Source: Yamagishiella unicocca (lineage: Eukaryota > Chlorophyta > Chlorophyceae > Chlamydomonadales > Volvocaceae). Taken from it: DNA of 64,000 nt. Both the position numbers and the translations under genes were made by a program. This document shows, piece after piece, positions 27,884 through 39,635 of the stretch. The stretch covers positions 1 to 64,000 of the forward strand of contig BDSL01000169.1 in assembly GCA_003116995.1 (NCBI GenBank), written 5' to 3'. Numbering within the stretch: the stretch's first letter is position 1; every line of letters starts with the position of its first letter. Below the pieces are notes generated by a model. The model did no database searches. It saw only the letters and a list, made by a program, of their open reading frames with translations, and was not told the origin of the DNA.

Positions 27884-28929
27884 ATGCTGAGGAACGCTGC
27901 CCAACTTGCGGTCACTGCGCTCCGGGGCCCGGGCGCTCCCTTTGCGGAGGCGGGCTCGCAGCAAGTTCGGCGCATGGGTGAGCTTCAGCGCCAGAGCCCA
28001 ATACCAGCCATATTATAAAGTACTATTATAAACATTCTATGTTTATGACTTCGCAGCCGGCGGAGGTGCTAACGTTTACCACAGGAGCTACAATGGCAAG
28101 CCGGTGCCGCCCGAGCTGCAGGGTCCCGACTATGTGACGTACGCTGGGACTACCATTAAGAAAGAGTTTCACGCTTTTGACACCATTCTGTCAAAGGTCA
28201 TTGGTGCAATGGCCACGTGAGTAGACTCGTGGGGTCAGACCTGTCCCTCGACGTAAAGCCCTATACACCCATTAAAGCCCTATACACCCCTTTGTACACT
28301 TTAGGTTCACGTGCCTATACCACTTCAACCTGAACGCGGAGGAGCACTGGGTAAGCCTTTGGGGGATGGGGAGGGCCTACGGGTTTTATGTGGGTGGGTG
28401 GGTGTCGCGTGCATGGGAATATCAGCTGCCTTTTGCCCTTCAGCTCAACACATTCGCCGTATTGTGTTTCGTGGGCATCGCTGCTTGGACGATTCTGTGG
28501 GAGTCCAGAAATGGGGCTACGTCATGCGCCAGGCATGTGGTTCCGCAGTGCAAACAGAAAATGTTTTTACCACTGAGTGCTGCGGCTGTCCGCAATAAGG
28601 CGGTAGCTCCTCAGTGCTGCGAAAAACTGACTCGACACTTGATTCCTCTGACCCGCCCATTGGATCGGTTACGGTGCGTGCAATGAGACGCTGTTTATAG
28701 GACGGACCACTGGATATTGGGTTCAATCTAGGTATCCGTGGTTTCTCCTGGCCGATCGTGCACACCGCGCTGCCCTTGCATACCGTATGCGAAGTGCAGG
28801 CATCCTTCCTAAAGCTGACTCCCCTCTGTTCAACCTTCGCAGCACGGGGATATCTATTTCTTCGAGAAGGACGTGCAGCAGAACGGCTGGGACGATGAGC
28901 ACGGCCACGGACATGCCCACCACTGAGGG
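27884..28929 (+). CDS. small His-rich mitochondrial membrane protein, NDUFB2-like
   Basis: Four exons, 27884-27977, 28057-28216, 28305-28350 and 28843-28929, keep phase and give 128 residues. The N-terminus (MLRNAAQLAVTALRG...RRM) is a typical amphipathic mitochondrial presequence. Then GGGANVYHRSYNG, a region KEFHAFDTILSKVIGAMATFTCLYHFN that can form one membrane helix, EEHWHGDIYFFEKD, and a tail DDEHGHGHAHH. The Gly-rich start, single helix and His/Asp-rich end resemble complex I subunit NDUFB2 of plants, but sequence identity is not obvious, so this is a suggestion only. It could be another small inner-membrane subunit. A hydrophobic stretch in the long last intron cannot be spliced in phase. 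Confidence 0.55.
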
Positions 28930-30186
28930 TAGCGTCTGGCGCGATTAGATTCCGCTGCCCTCGGTCCAATCCATGGTGTTAACACGGCAGTTTCAGTGCG
29001 TACAGACGGGGCAGGTCATAGCAGGAATCATGACGCCCGCCACCGACGCCTCGCTGCCTTGCTGCATCTAGCTGCCCAGCCATACCGCAGCTCGTTCGGA
29101 GGTGCTTATGCCTGGCCCACTACACGGTGCTTCTGGGGTTACGGCAGATGACAGACTGTCATTAGTCCTGTTGACCACGCGCAATTTGCATTCGCGGTGA
29201 CCGGGTGAGCGCTCCTGGGGCGTTTGTCAGTGGTGTCTTGGGAGCGCACTAGGGCCTGTGCCGCCTCGATGTGCGGTACCTCCGCATGGATGTCCGATGT
29301 GTAAGGCGGCTGCGTGTACATGGGTCTATGTGGCGGCTGCTCGAGGAGGTTACATCCAGCTTATCAACTAGGTACAGGTGCAAGGAAAGGGCCGTAGCGT
29401 TGCAGTGTGCATATGCCGAAATGGTTAGGCGTCACACGCCAAGGGGATACTGAAGGTCGTTACAGTAGTTGTTTGACAGGACTAGCACGTCGGTCCGCGA
29501 AAGGGCGGCCGCTGCTTAGTGTGGTCCGGGATTTATCCCGCGGTTGGACGGTGGTAATCGGCAGCCGTAATGAGGTGTGTTCGATGTCCCTCCACACGCC
29601 AACTGCCGGTCAAGTAAAATGCAAATTTGGTGAAGGTTGCGGTGCCTATGGACTGTCCCTTCATTACCATCCAGCGTGGAAATACTGAATCGCAATACTA
29701 CATGATCACAGGTGCATCGCCATCATCAGTGATACACACAGACGCAGAACATTGGTCACAAAGGGACATCAGCACCATGTGTCCGAAATTTCCTGCACGC
29801 TGCCGCTTGGGCAATTTCACTCATCATCACAATTTGAGATGTGCGCCCGAACTCCCTCGCTCTGTCTCTCCGCTATCTGACGGTGGGGATACCTCGCCAA
29901 GCTTCTCAACCCAAAACTTACACAAAATAAACTACAAGCGGGAGATACCCCGGAAAAGGATCATCGCAGCACGCATAACCCCAACCAGCATGGTAGCGTA
30001 ATCGCGGCAAGGAAAGCATCCCATGATTGGTTGCCTTTTAGAACACATTAGGCGACCGAGACCTCCGGCGACAGGGAGGTCCGCGCCTGGTATGCGTCGT
30101 GGCGACGACGGCCGAACTCGTCACCTAGTCGTGGCCGGTGCATGACCCCCGATGCGCCAGGACAGGGCGTGTAGCCAGCGTGTGGC
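28930..30186. other. convergent spacer without recognisable gene
   Basis: It lies between the 3' ends of the NDUFB2-like gene and MLDP. The longest open frame (29627-30001, +) has no supporting features. A TGTAA at about 29298 on the plus strand could be a distant poly(A) signal for the plus-strand gene. Nothing else seen. Confidence 0.4.
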
Positions 30187-31736
30187 TTAGGCCGCCGCCA
30201 TCGGCGCCCAGTACTTCAGGGTGGCGTTGACGTAAGTGCTGTTCCACACCTGAACCATGACGATGGGGCCACGTGCCGTGTTGTGACGGTTGCAGCGCAA
30301 GATGCAGTGACGGCGAGGAGGAGCATAGCCCGCCACCACCAATGTTATACCTCAGTACGGTGTGGTTGCTCGCGGCAGCCCGCATGCCCTCCCACCCACC
30401 TTGTCGAGCGCTGGGTCAGCCACCGGCTGCACGAACGGGTACAGGTACTGTGCGCCCAGCTTGTACGGCGTGGTGGTGGTAGCCCAGCCCAGCGTACTGG
30501 CACCCAGCGACACAGACCGCTTGTAAAGTAGCGAAGCCTGTCACAGGGACCGACAAGGGGTGAGAACAGTTTCGGTAACTGCCACATGAGGGCGTGCAAC
30601 TGGCGTACCCTCAATGCGATCAGTGACGCGTACACAGCGTACTCAAATAATCCAAGATACGTCATCGCATCCACCAAAACGAACACAGAGGATGTCGTAT
30701 AACAAAAGGGGGCTTGCTGAAGATGTTCCACCGCATTCGTACTGTGAGAATTCTTCAGGCAACCGTGGGCGAGACTCGCAACCTACAGACTCACCACCAG
30801 CGCGTCGTGTGCGGCAATAAACGTCGCGAAGCCCTTCTGGGTGACGGGGGCAGCCGTTTCCAGCGTCTTCGCCACTGCGCACAACAACAAGACGACAGCA
30901 TGCGGGTTATAAGTTGGCAACGTTGGTAATTATGGCTAGATGCATACAAGGACACAAAAACGCCAGCCCAAAGTTGCCCAAACAACTTGTGCAGAAACCT
31001 ACCTGTGGGAATTGCAGCAAAATGCTCCCATGCGGCGTAGACGGTGCGCACTGCAGCGTCGGGGTCCGCCAGCTCCTTGGCTTTCTTGAGCGACTGCGCA
31101 ATCAAGTCGCGCGCACCCTGCACTGTCGCATCATAGCTCAGCTTGGAGGCAAGGTAGTCCGCTGTGGACTTGACCATTTCGTAGTACTTGTCGGCGGCAT
31201 TTCGGAAGGTATCGATGTTGCTAGCCGTGAGCTCCCGAGTTTGGCTAAGCCACTTTGCGGTCGACAGGTACAGATGGTCAACCTGCACATGCAACAAGTA
31301 ACAGAAAGGGACACGCGCGATTAGCACCCGCAAAGGTCAGGGTGTTGCATTTGAGAAGACGAGGCGACGAGTGTGTGTCGTCGTGCATAGCTTACGTAGA
31401 TAGCCAAGATATTCTATGTGAGGATTCCTAACGATTACTGACATGCACACCGCTGCACACGAGTAGCTTCCTATGGTTGCTGAGCGTTGCGCATTTGCTT
31501 ACCTGCTCATCCGTGCTGCGCAGCAGCTTCTCAGCTTGGTCTGATGCCTTGGTCACAACAGGTGCAGCGTAAGCTAGGACAGCGTCCTCTACCTTCGCAA
31601 CGAGGGGCTGGACTTGCTGAGGGACCAGCGGCTTAGCCTTCTGGTATGCTCCCTCAACATAGGCTGCGCCGCTGGCCAGCTTTTGCGAATAGGTGTGAAC
31701 GAAAGCCAGCCGCTTCAGCTTGCCATCGTCCGCCAT
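30187..31736 (-). CDS. MLDP: major lipid droplet protein
   Basis: Structural coat protein of cytosolic lipid droplets in chlorophycean algae, functionally like plant oleosins and animal perilipins but unrelated to them. Five exons, 31736-31503, 31282-31003, 30874-30795, 30537-30400 and 30249-30187, keep phase and give 264 residues, the family's usual size. The product begins MADDGKLKRLAFVHTYSQKL, followed by SGAAYVEGAYQKAKPLVP. It continues with amphipathic segments rich in Ala and Lys (KASDQAEKLLRSTDEQVDHLYL, YYEMVKSTADYLASKL, GARDLIAQSLKKAKELAD), a Pro-containing stretch PYKLGAQYLYPFVQPVADPALDK, and ends YWAPMAAA. It has no oleosin proline knot or transmembrane helix, as known for the family. 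Expression is expected to rise on nitrogen starvation (family knowledge). Confidence 0.93.
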
Positions 31737-32877
31737 GTCGGTGGGTTTTAAGGAAAAGGGTTTGGTCGCAGTATATACTTGTTGGCCTGCTACCGTTTGA
31801 AAGCGCTTCTACCGTTTACTAGCGCATATGGATGGGTATATGAAATTTGAGCAAACAACAAGTGATAGATGCGGCGTTTATCTGAGGCTTTATAGCGCGA
31901 AAAACGCTTGTCCGGCAGGTTCGTCACGGAATGGACGGCGGTTATGTGACCTGGCGAGGACCCAGCGTCAGTGTGGCCTGATACATACTGAGTGTAAGGA
32001 AAGAATTGCGCGGTCAAATGCGTTACAACGGTGTGCCCGTCCCGAATGCGCAAGTGCAGTAGGCGACGGTACCTGCGGGAACCGTCTTGAATGCACCAGC
32101 GGAACCGAGACATAGTTTGAGCAATGCTTTTAACTCTCTCCCCTGATAGTCTGCGCAGCGAACGGCTCTGCGTTCACGCCTTAACGTCCCTCCCGTCCGT
32201 CGCTCGCCGTCACCGGCTGCCTTGACGCCCAACTCCCCACATTAGCCCATCACCATGTATGTGTCAAAAGTCAGCAAGCAGCCAGCTGCCTCTTCACTTA
32301 TGCCAAAACGACACTGCTAAAAACTTGCATGGTTTCAGCGGCTGAGGTGACAGGTTGGCTGGGACCCCAGCCAGCCCAGCGCTTAAGGGCGCAAAGGACA
32401 AACGTCGCCAATGCCAAGTGCGCCCGGAGCGCCCTTCACGCAGCAAGGCGGTTCCTACTGCTGCCTAGACGGTGCCCAGCGCTGCCAAGACTGAGCCAAC
32501 ATGCGGCTTCCCCTCATCAGACGTGTAAGCCCAAACACTCACCGCTTTACACATCGAACCCCAAAAGCGCCACCCTGACGCTAAAACCAGCACCGCCGCA
32601 GCACTCCCTCTTCCCCTGCGCTGCCAAGGACATGGGGACTGCTCCATTCATTCCTCCGTTTTCCGTACCTCTCCTCCCCCGTCCGTTCCCCTCATCTGCG
32701 CCAACAGGCTTACTGTAAAAGAGCGCTCCCATACATGGCAGCAACACCACCTCCCACCCTCGCTCAGCCAAGCGAATAACTTCCCACGGCAACGCTGCGA
32801 CACAACTCACTCCCCACCGACAACAAACGATGTTAAGCCGGATCCTGTCTCCAGTGACATCACGGCGTGTGGTGACG
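31737..32877. other. upstream region of MLDP and 3' region of TIM21
   Basis: No gene. A TATATA at 31772-31777 lies about 36 bases upstream of the MLDP start codon and is only a weak candidate core element. A minus-strand TGTAA (plus TTACA near 32545) is a plausible poly(A) signal for TIM21, about 330 bases past its stop. Confidence 0.35.
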
Positions 32878-35200
32878 TCACCGCGCCGTGATGATAGCCA
32901 GTCGCTGTGGCCCCGTCCCGGAGCCCGAAGCGGGGTACGCGTCCACCACCAGGTAGGTGTACTGCCATTGCCCCTGCGCATCCTTGTACATGTCAGCGTT
33001 GACCTGGAAAGCAACGGGCGCACGCGGTAGGGAAATAAGGGCGAGTTGTGGTGTCCTTGGTTCTGGAGCACGGCGAGTGAACGGCAAAAGCTCCCGCGGC
33101 GAGCTCGCTGCTGGCATACGTATCGGAACCCAACAGATACAGCGGGCCAGGATGGTGCCTTCCCCCCAACCGATGAGCTGCCGCAACTCGTCCTACGGCT
33201 CTCAGCCCGTTCGCCCGTGCGCTTACCATTCCAGTCCCGCTGGGGCCCCGAATGAAGAACTGGATCTGCGGGAGGTCGGTCGGGATCAGGAGGGTTGAGT
33301 CAGGGGTATAAGGGAAGTTCGGGATGCCACGGTGCTCAACCGACCCCCCAGCCCTGAAGCCATCCAGGGGTTCTGCAGCGCAACAGGAGCCACCGCCACC
33401 CAGCTGCTTGCTATCCCTTTGAGTCAACGGTAGCCCAACGGACCTGCGCCATTACGCCTCGATACATGGCGCGCCTAAAACCCAAACAACCATCGGTTCT
33501 AGACCCCCGTACGATTGTGGAAACATCCAGCATAAAGTGCGAGGGGCATGTACGGCCGGGCGTGCTTCAAAACCACATATTATTGTATTTGCCCGCCAGG
33601 GGGCCTCCCACATCGCCCATTTCGCTGCACGGATACGGTTGCTCACCCGCACGTGCTCAACTCCGGTCGCGTCCTTGTAGATCTGGTGGGGGATCTGCTG
33701 CCGAGCCACGCGGCTCTCGCTGTTGGTGCCCCAGGCTGAGGGAGCGGGGCGGGGCGGTGTCGCGGGGGCGGGTTGCTCGGAGGTAGGTGGCGAAAGGTTT
33801 TTTAATTTATTGGTGGTTCTCGCTTCAACATAGACTAAGATAGAGGTGGGACCCGGGGCCGCCAGGTATCATCGCTGCATGAGTTTTTCGTGGGCAGGCC
33901 GGCTACGTGCAGGACTGCAGCCTTAGCCCCGGTCTTCTCTTCTATCTACCCCTCTAGCCGGCCCATCGTCACACCCAGCCCGACCACACGTGCGGCGGCA
34001 GGCGGTGGGGCCGCATGCCGTACCCACCGCGGATGTCGTCCGCCCCGCCGATCCGCACGGTGATGCGCGGATCGGACTTGAGCCGCTCCAGCGTGTGGTT
34101 GAAGCAGGTCAAGGCGGTGGGCTCGAAAATGAGTGAGGTGAGGACGTGGTACAGCACGAACGCGAGGACCTATATGGTGGGTAATCGGGATTTGGGGGAA
34201 GAAGTCGGGATTCGATGGTGGGTCCCGGGCAAAACCGCACCAAGTGAAAACCAAATACACGCCTGTACCACCCCTCCCCAACACGCTTGGACGCTTAACG
34301 CCAGCTATAGCTTCGCGCCACCCCTGACCCACCCCGAAGGCTGCCAGGATGATCAGCGTGTAGCTTGTGCCTTCCACAACGCCCACCGGCCGCTGCGGGA
34401 TTTTGTCTGTGATGGCATTGATCTTTTCCTGCGTCAGCTCTAGCGAGTCGTACGCCGCGCCGGCAGCCTGGGGCCAGAGGGAGGGCAGGTTGGCCACGGC
34501 GATGCCGGTGATGGGATCTAGACCTTGCGTCCGCCTCGCAGGCGAACAAGGGAATGGGTTGTGGCGTCCGCACAGCGTGGGGTCCGCGGCCGCGCAGGGA
34601 TGTGATGTTTAGGCAGGGGCAGATGCTTGCATGCGAGCGTCCAACTCGCACGTGTACATGCGGCACAGTTGTACACGTGCCTCTTTGCCGTGTGTGCCTC
34701 AAGAGGCACACACGGCACAGGGCAGTGAATGTGTGGCCCGACGGCGAAAGAGCTACCGTAGATGGCAGCGGGCGCGGTGCAGCGTATGGAAGGCAACAGG
34801 ACGGCGGCGCAAGCCATGCAGAGTGAGCATGGTGCTCTCCGCACCGGAGAGCGGTCGCGATGGGCAGGCCAATGCTCAAGCCCGCGCCGCAGCCTGCAGC
34901 GCATCTGTGATCTCGCGGGGCCGCCAAGCAAGCAGCCATCGGAAAACCTAGGGGTCCCAAGGAGTGCAGCTGCCACGTCACGTAACGCATACCCAGCCAC
35001 CAGCATCCTCGGAATGTCAGTTAGTAGCCAGCTCCCCAGCAGTTTTGTGTCGCACACGACGTCTCCCCGTGTCCCCTTGCCACGTCCTAATTCGGCCTGG
35101 GCCCCGTGAGCAGCCACCAGCAGGACCGCACCTGCTCTTTCGGCTCCTTGGGCTGCGGCTGTGCGCTTGCTGCCGCTGCATATTGCCGTAGACTTTGCAT
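32878..35200 (-). CDS. TIM21: mitochondrial import protein TIM21
   Basis: Component of the TIM23 inner-membrane translocase; its intermembrane-space domain contacts TOM22 and respiratory complexes. Resolved exons: about 34526-34333, 34169-34028, 33735-33647, 33265-33227 and 33003-32878, which keep phase. Before the membrane helix comes EKINAITDKIPQRPVGVVEG. The helix is TLIILAAFGVLAFVLYHVL. The IMS domain shows the family pattern: FNHTLERLKSDPRITVRIG, then IPHQIYKDATGVEHVRIQFF, GPSGTGMVNADMYKD and WQYTYLVVDAYP. A 69-base open exon at 35200-35132 (MQSLRQYAAAAASAQ, donor CAG/GTGCGG) is a good candidate for the targeting sequence, but its junction to the next exon does not fit in phase, so the 5' end is provisional. 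Confidence 0.85.
34648..34717. repeat. two adjacent perfect inverted repeats
   Basis: Arms GCACGTGTAC (34648-34657) and GTACACGTGC (34671-34680) pair perfectly over 10 bp. Directly after, TGCCGTGTGTGCCTC (34686-34700) and GAGGCACACACGGCA (34703-34717) pair over 15 bp with only two bases between. They lie in the 5' part (presumed first intron) of the TIM21 gene. Confidence 0.9.
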
Positions 35201-36287
35201 GCCCAGCGTCTGGTTAAGCTGCATCATACGACGATGGTTGCAATCAACATCATGTCAGGCTGGAGCAACGACGCGATGTCCTTACCGTCATCTGCTGAGC
35301 CATCCAGAGGAACCCTGACTGTGATGACATAGCGCTGCTGAATAGACGTTGCTGTTGCTGCGAAACATGTTTTACTACCTCGCCTGCATGCGGCGTTCGC
35401 TGCTGTGAGGTGCGTGACAGGCCGCCAAGAGCCTCATGCGTGACGAGGTCCGACTAACTCACCCTGGCGCAGCGCCCGGATCACGTTGTTGCAAACAGTT
35501 AACTCATGATTTAGCGCTAATGCCGTATTGAAAAACAGCGGTGCACGAGTGCGGGAGCTTTGCATTGTGTAAGTTTACAGATCAGGAAGTCTCGGTATTC
35601 AACGCGTAGCTTTTAGCGAAACGACACCCACCTATTTTAATGAATGAAATGTCTAGGAATGGACGGGAATATGAATATCGTCCCATCCGCGTATCGACAC
35701 CTCCCGGATGGAAAACCACCATCGGATTGCACACCATCAAGCAAAAGCCCTTGATGCACCGATTCGGGGTTCCAGTAGGAATATCTACTGGCTTGTTCCT
35801 TTCTATGTCACCTGTTGCCGCAGATACATCCCACACTCGACACTTCGCAGCACAGCATAGCCGACGCACAGTCAGGTCTGGCCAGGATACGACGGGAGTC
35901 GCGAACAAGCAGACGCGTCTCAAGGGTGAGTACGCCTACGCCATTCACAGCCCGTCAGGCCAAGACAAAGCCACCAAACCAATCTATCACGGATGTTGCC
36001 ACCATGACAAGCTCTTGATACACGCCCCAACCTTTTACCTCATAACTGCTGGCTCTCATCGCCCGCCAATTACCGCCCGCCCTATCCGATACACCTGCAG
36101 AGAGGTGTTGGTTACTAGGTTAACAACTGCTCACAGGCGCCAAATGCGGCTGGTGCGTTCTGGGTGGCCAGACGTACTGAACTGGCGGACAAGGTCACAA
36201 TTGCAGGGTTAGCGCAGACCATGTGGAGAGGCAACCACAGGCACTCGCCTGACAGCTAGACTTTAGATACACGCATGAGCATACACC
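35201..36287. other. spacer between the SNARE and TIM21 genes
   Basis: An uninterrupted 190-codon frame lies at 35640-36212 (+), longer than expected by chance in this moderate-GC stretch, but its translation has no recognisable domain, helix pattern or splice support. Otherwise nothing is seen; the right part should include the 3' UTR of the SNARE gene. Confidence 0.35.
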
Positions 36288-36773
36288 CTAGCAGCGAACA
36301 CCCTGTCTCACCTTTCCCAAAACGTACAGGACCGTGAACATAAGTAGTGCAAAGAGGACCAGGTACAGCATATGGTTACTTTGCGCCTGCCGGTATGCAA
36401 TGTTGAGGCGGCCCATGGCACGCCGCATAACCAGCTTAGCACGCTCCATAGTGTCCTCCTGCGCCCGGAGGGGCCGGGAGGGTGCGGATGGTTTCTAGGC
36501 ACTCATCTCACCCTAAACAAGCCGAGCACAATTTTACCAGTGAATTTATCAGCTCCCCTTGCTGCTTTTGCTCATCTTCGATAGCCAGGGACAACTGCGG
36601 GCAGGGCACCGCATGATCGAGCGGGTGGGGACGTGTTAACCAACTTTTTAGTAGCTTGGCAGCAAAGCTACTACTCACACCTGCTTGATCTTCTTGACAT
36701 GGTTGTGCAGGCCCTCCACTTCAGAATCAAAGTCGAATTTGCCGACATTGATTGCGACCTGGTCCTGCGTTTG
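36288..36773 (-). CDS. Bet1/Sft1-type Qc-SNARE (5' exon not resolved)
   Basis: Membrane-fusion protein of the ER-Golgi or intra-Golgi route. Three phase-0 exons, 36773-36681, 36594-36538 and 36458-36288, give about 106 residues. They cover the SNARE helix (EVEGLHNHVKKIKQ, LSLAIEDEQKQQGELINSL, EDTMERAKLVMRRAMGRLN) and a C-terminal anchor MLYLVLFALLMFTVLYVLG with a short luminal tail KVRQGVRC. Alignment by eye to Bet1 puts the zero-layer glutamine at the second Q of KQQGEL. The N-terminal exon upstream was not resolved; an ATG at 36898-36900 is possible but its splice phase does not fit. Whether it is nearer Bet1 or Sft1 cannot be decided here. Confidence 0.8.
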
Positions 36774-36900
36774 CTGGCCAGGTCTTGCGCTCAGACCACC
36801 TCTGCATTAAGGAGTATGTTCGGATGGAATGGATTTGTGCGTTCTCGGGCGACTCCACAATGCGGGGAAGGTGCGCTCGCCTGGACGGGTAACCAGCCAT

Positions 36901-37619
36901 TTTCTTACAAGGCCTACTAGACTGTTAACCTAAAATTCGTTGCGCTCATTTCTTTATGCAACAAGATATATTTATTGGGAGAGGTTTGATGTGCAACAGC
37001 AAGATTTTTGGCGTTGGTATTTGGACTGCGAAGGGCGGTATGCCTAGTTAACTAAGTTATAGCTGCTTTCATATCTATAGCAAAGGTTGGCAGAGCTGTC
37101 TGCCATATCAGAGTTGAGGCGGTGGAAGAATAATCGACGGACTGGGCCGCACCGAAACCATCATCCGGTTTGTGCACGGTGAGCTGGTGCCCCTAAGCCC
37201 TGTAATGGCGATACCAGATTGGTTACACAGCCTTCGATAACCGCAGCGTGACGATACCCGCACACAGGGTTAACTACTTTTGTAGGACATATTCCCAACG
37301 CAACTGAGTGATGAAATCCAAGGCTGTATTGGTGAGGGAAACAGAAACAACTGCAGCAGCACAGACGTAAGAGCCACAGCAGCCTGACACAGCTTGCAAA
37401 CTACTGCTTGGCGGTCCTATTCGAGACGCCTCATCGACAACTGCTCAAGGAGCAGCGCAAACATGCATAAGCAGCGCGTCCACGCCGTCTATCTTCGCGA
37501 TACAGCATAACACCCTTCACTAGCCTATAAAATGGCATGGCTTGGCGCCTTGTCACGCACTGGCGCCTTATTCCTATCGTACCGTGCCGCCAGGGATGCA
37601 CCCACAACATCATAGCTAG
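36901..37619. other. spacer between the RPB5 and SNARE genes
   Basis: AT-richer sequence with no open frame or motif of note. It should hold the SNARE promoter and first exon, and the RPB5 3' UTR. Confidence 0.35.
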
Positions 37620-39171
37620 CTATACGCAGAACCTGTACGTCACGTAGCGCCCGGCCGTTTCACTGGGCCTCACAATCCTGACCACCTGGCCGCGCTGGAG
37701 CCCCAGGTAACGCGCTACAGCGTCGGAAGACTGCAGTTGCGAGGATGGCGGGGGGGGGGGCGCAATCAGACGAGGTGTGCCGCACAACGTTGAGCATCCA
37801 AGCAATATTCTGCAGGAGAGCGTCATTTCCGCGGCAGCAGCACAGCCCCCGCTGCTGCCTCATGGCTCTGCTTCAGACTCATCGGAGATACCTGGATTTG
37901 CTATGACCTGGCCAGTGCCCTTGCATTACAGCTCCCATAAACAGCGGCCAGGCGTGCCGCTCCATAACACCAACAGGCGCACCTGGATACGCGGCAGCTG
38001 CGTCTCCTTAATCTTGTACCGGTCGAGCAGCGTGCGCTTTTCCTCCGGGCTAAGGATGCGGTGCTCCGGAACCAGCACGTGTTCCGTAATGTTGACCAGC
38101 AGCTCCGATTCGAGAAAGTGTTCAATGTGGTACTTCGGCCGCATGTCTTCTAGCGCGCTCTTTGCGAATGGCGTGAACTTCACGGCCGTTACCATGACGG
38201 CACGGTTGACCTTTTCGTCCTTCATACGTTCGGCTAGCAGCTGGATGCGGTGACGTCAGGCAGTCAAGGAGGGAGGCACCGGGGGACCCTGGTCAGCGCG
38301 ACTGGGCAGCTAGCAGTTGCTGTCGTGGATAAACGAAACATGCATGAGCAGGTGATCACATGACATGTCTCTCTTCATAGGACCACAAATTCACGAAACC
38401 TCCCATTGCATAACCCCCAGTCCAGCCCCCGAGGCTGTGATGCGTGTGGTGCAGCACCTCAGCCGACGTATTGAACAACTGCTTGCTGGCTGCTGTCCAG
38501 CTTCTACTGCCGCAAATCCCGCTCCCACCTTGATGGTTTTCACGCCCACTTTCTGCTCCTCCGGGAAGAAGACAAACACCTGCAGAGCAAGCGCAGCGCA
38601 ACAATGCCGAAATGTTCATCGCAACGTTGCTTGATCTGCAAATAGTAACGTAACAAGTCCCGTTGCGTTGCATGTGGCCGTGTGCCGTGTAAGGAAATAC
38701 CTGTCATTTACGGTCTGCGTTCCTAGGCCATCCACTTGCGGATTACATGCCCTGCTGAGCGAGCCCCAATCAAGGCTTTCAAGGTTCTCTGGTGGGATCG
38801 TCGGTACCCTAGAAGTGGGATTCCACGCCCCTGCTGGCTGTAACGTCCTGTGACGCTGAACCCCAAGCCACTGCCCCCCTTCCGATCTCCCAGAGCCTTT
38901 GTACCAACCCTCACACAGTGCGTAGTTCAAACGCCAAGCGCAGATAGACACGCATACGCCCCGTCCTTCCTGCGCAGCGCACCTGCTCCGTCGGATCGTC
39001 CTGCTTTGGTACCAGGATCGTCAGATCATCCTTTCTGGGATTCTCGCCAAACCTATCGCGGAACTGGTCCTTAGTTGTATTAATCTCCTCCTGACTGACG
39101 AGGTAGCCTCTATCATTGAGCATTTGCAGACATGTCCGCCGCACGCGCCATAACCGAGTTAGGTTGTCCAT
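37620..39171 (-). CDS. RPB5: RNA polymerase I/II/III shared subunit RPB5 (RPABC1)
   Basis: Subunit common to the three nuclear RNA polymerases, at the jaw near downstream DNA. Four exons, 39171-38983, 38579-38529, 38240-37983 and 37730-37620, keep phase and give 202 residues (family about 205-215). The eukaryote-specific N-terminal jaw starts [29 protein letters not shown] and ends [25 protein letters not shown]. The conserved C-terminal assembly domain has [54 protein letters not shown] and [14 protein letters not shown]. The residues around each motif match human and yeast RPB5 closely. It is head-to-head with SPT6. Confidence 0.97.
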
Positions 39172-39635
39172 GTCCCCTTAATCCAGAAATCCGCACTCCT
39201 GGGCGCAGTCGGCCGGCCGAAATGGGGAGGCCGGCTGGCGGCGCCCAAACCTAAAAGAACAACTAGCTTTATAAGCTGTAACAGGCTTGTTTTCTACGAC
39301 TTCTGGGATACGAATGCACAGGCTTATGGTGCCGACTGTCAACCGAACTTGGGAATAGCGCCGCCCGATTCCGTCATGGAATGGCCTCGTTCGATTGAAA
39401 GGATGTATTGTGAGCACAGGCGTATTGATGGAAATTAAGGAATGGAGAAATGACCTACATATGAGCACCGCATGAAGTCGCTCATGTGCGCTGCACAATC
39501 AAACTACAAACTTGACAACTGGTACCACAACGCTTTGGAACACGTTTTACGGAAGCAACGTTTGACTGCATAGCGACTGCTAGGATCTAAAGAGAAATGC
39601 CATCTTGAGCTCCTGCTTTCGCAAACGTGTACACC
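39172..39635. promoter_or_regulatory. bidirectional promoter region, RPB5/SPT6
   Basis: 464 bases separate the divergent start codons of two RNA polymerase II machinery genes. No TATA box stands out near either start; the region is AT-richer than the coding DNA on both sides. No further gene fits inside. Confidence 0.6.

Noticed and set aside
28366..28600. Hydrophobic helix-like stretch (LNTFAVLCFVGIAAWTILW) after a CAG inside the last NDUFB2-like intron
   Set aside because: An acceptor is present, but no donor restores the phase needed by the following exon, and the gene is complete without it.
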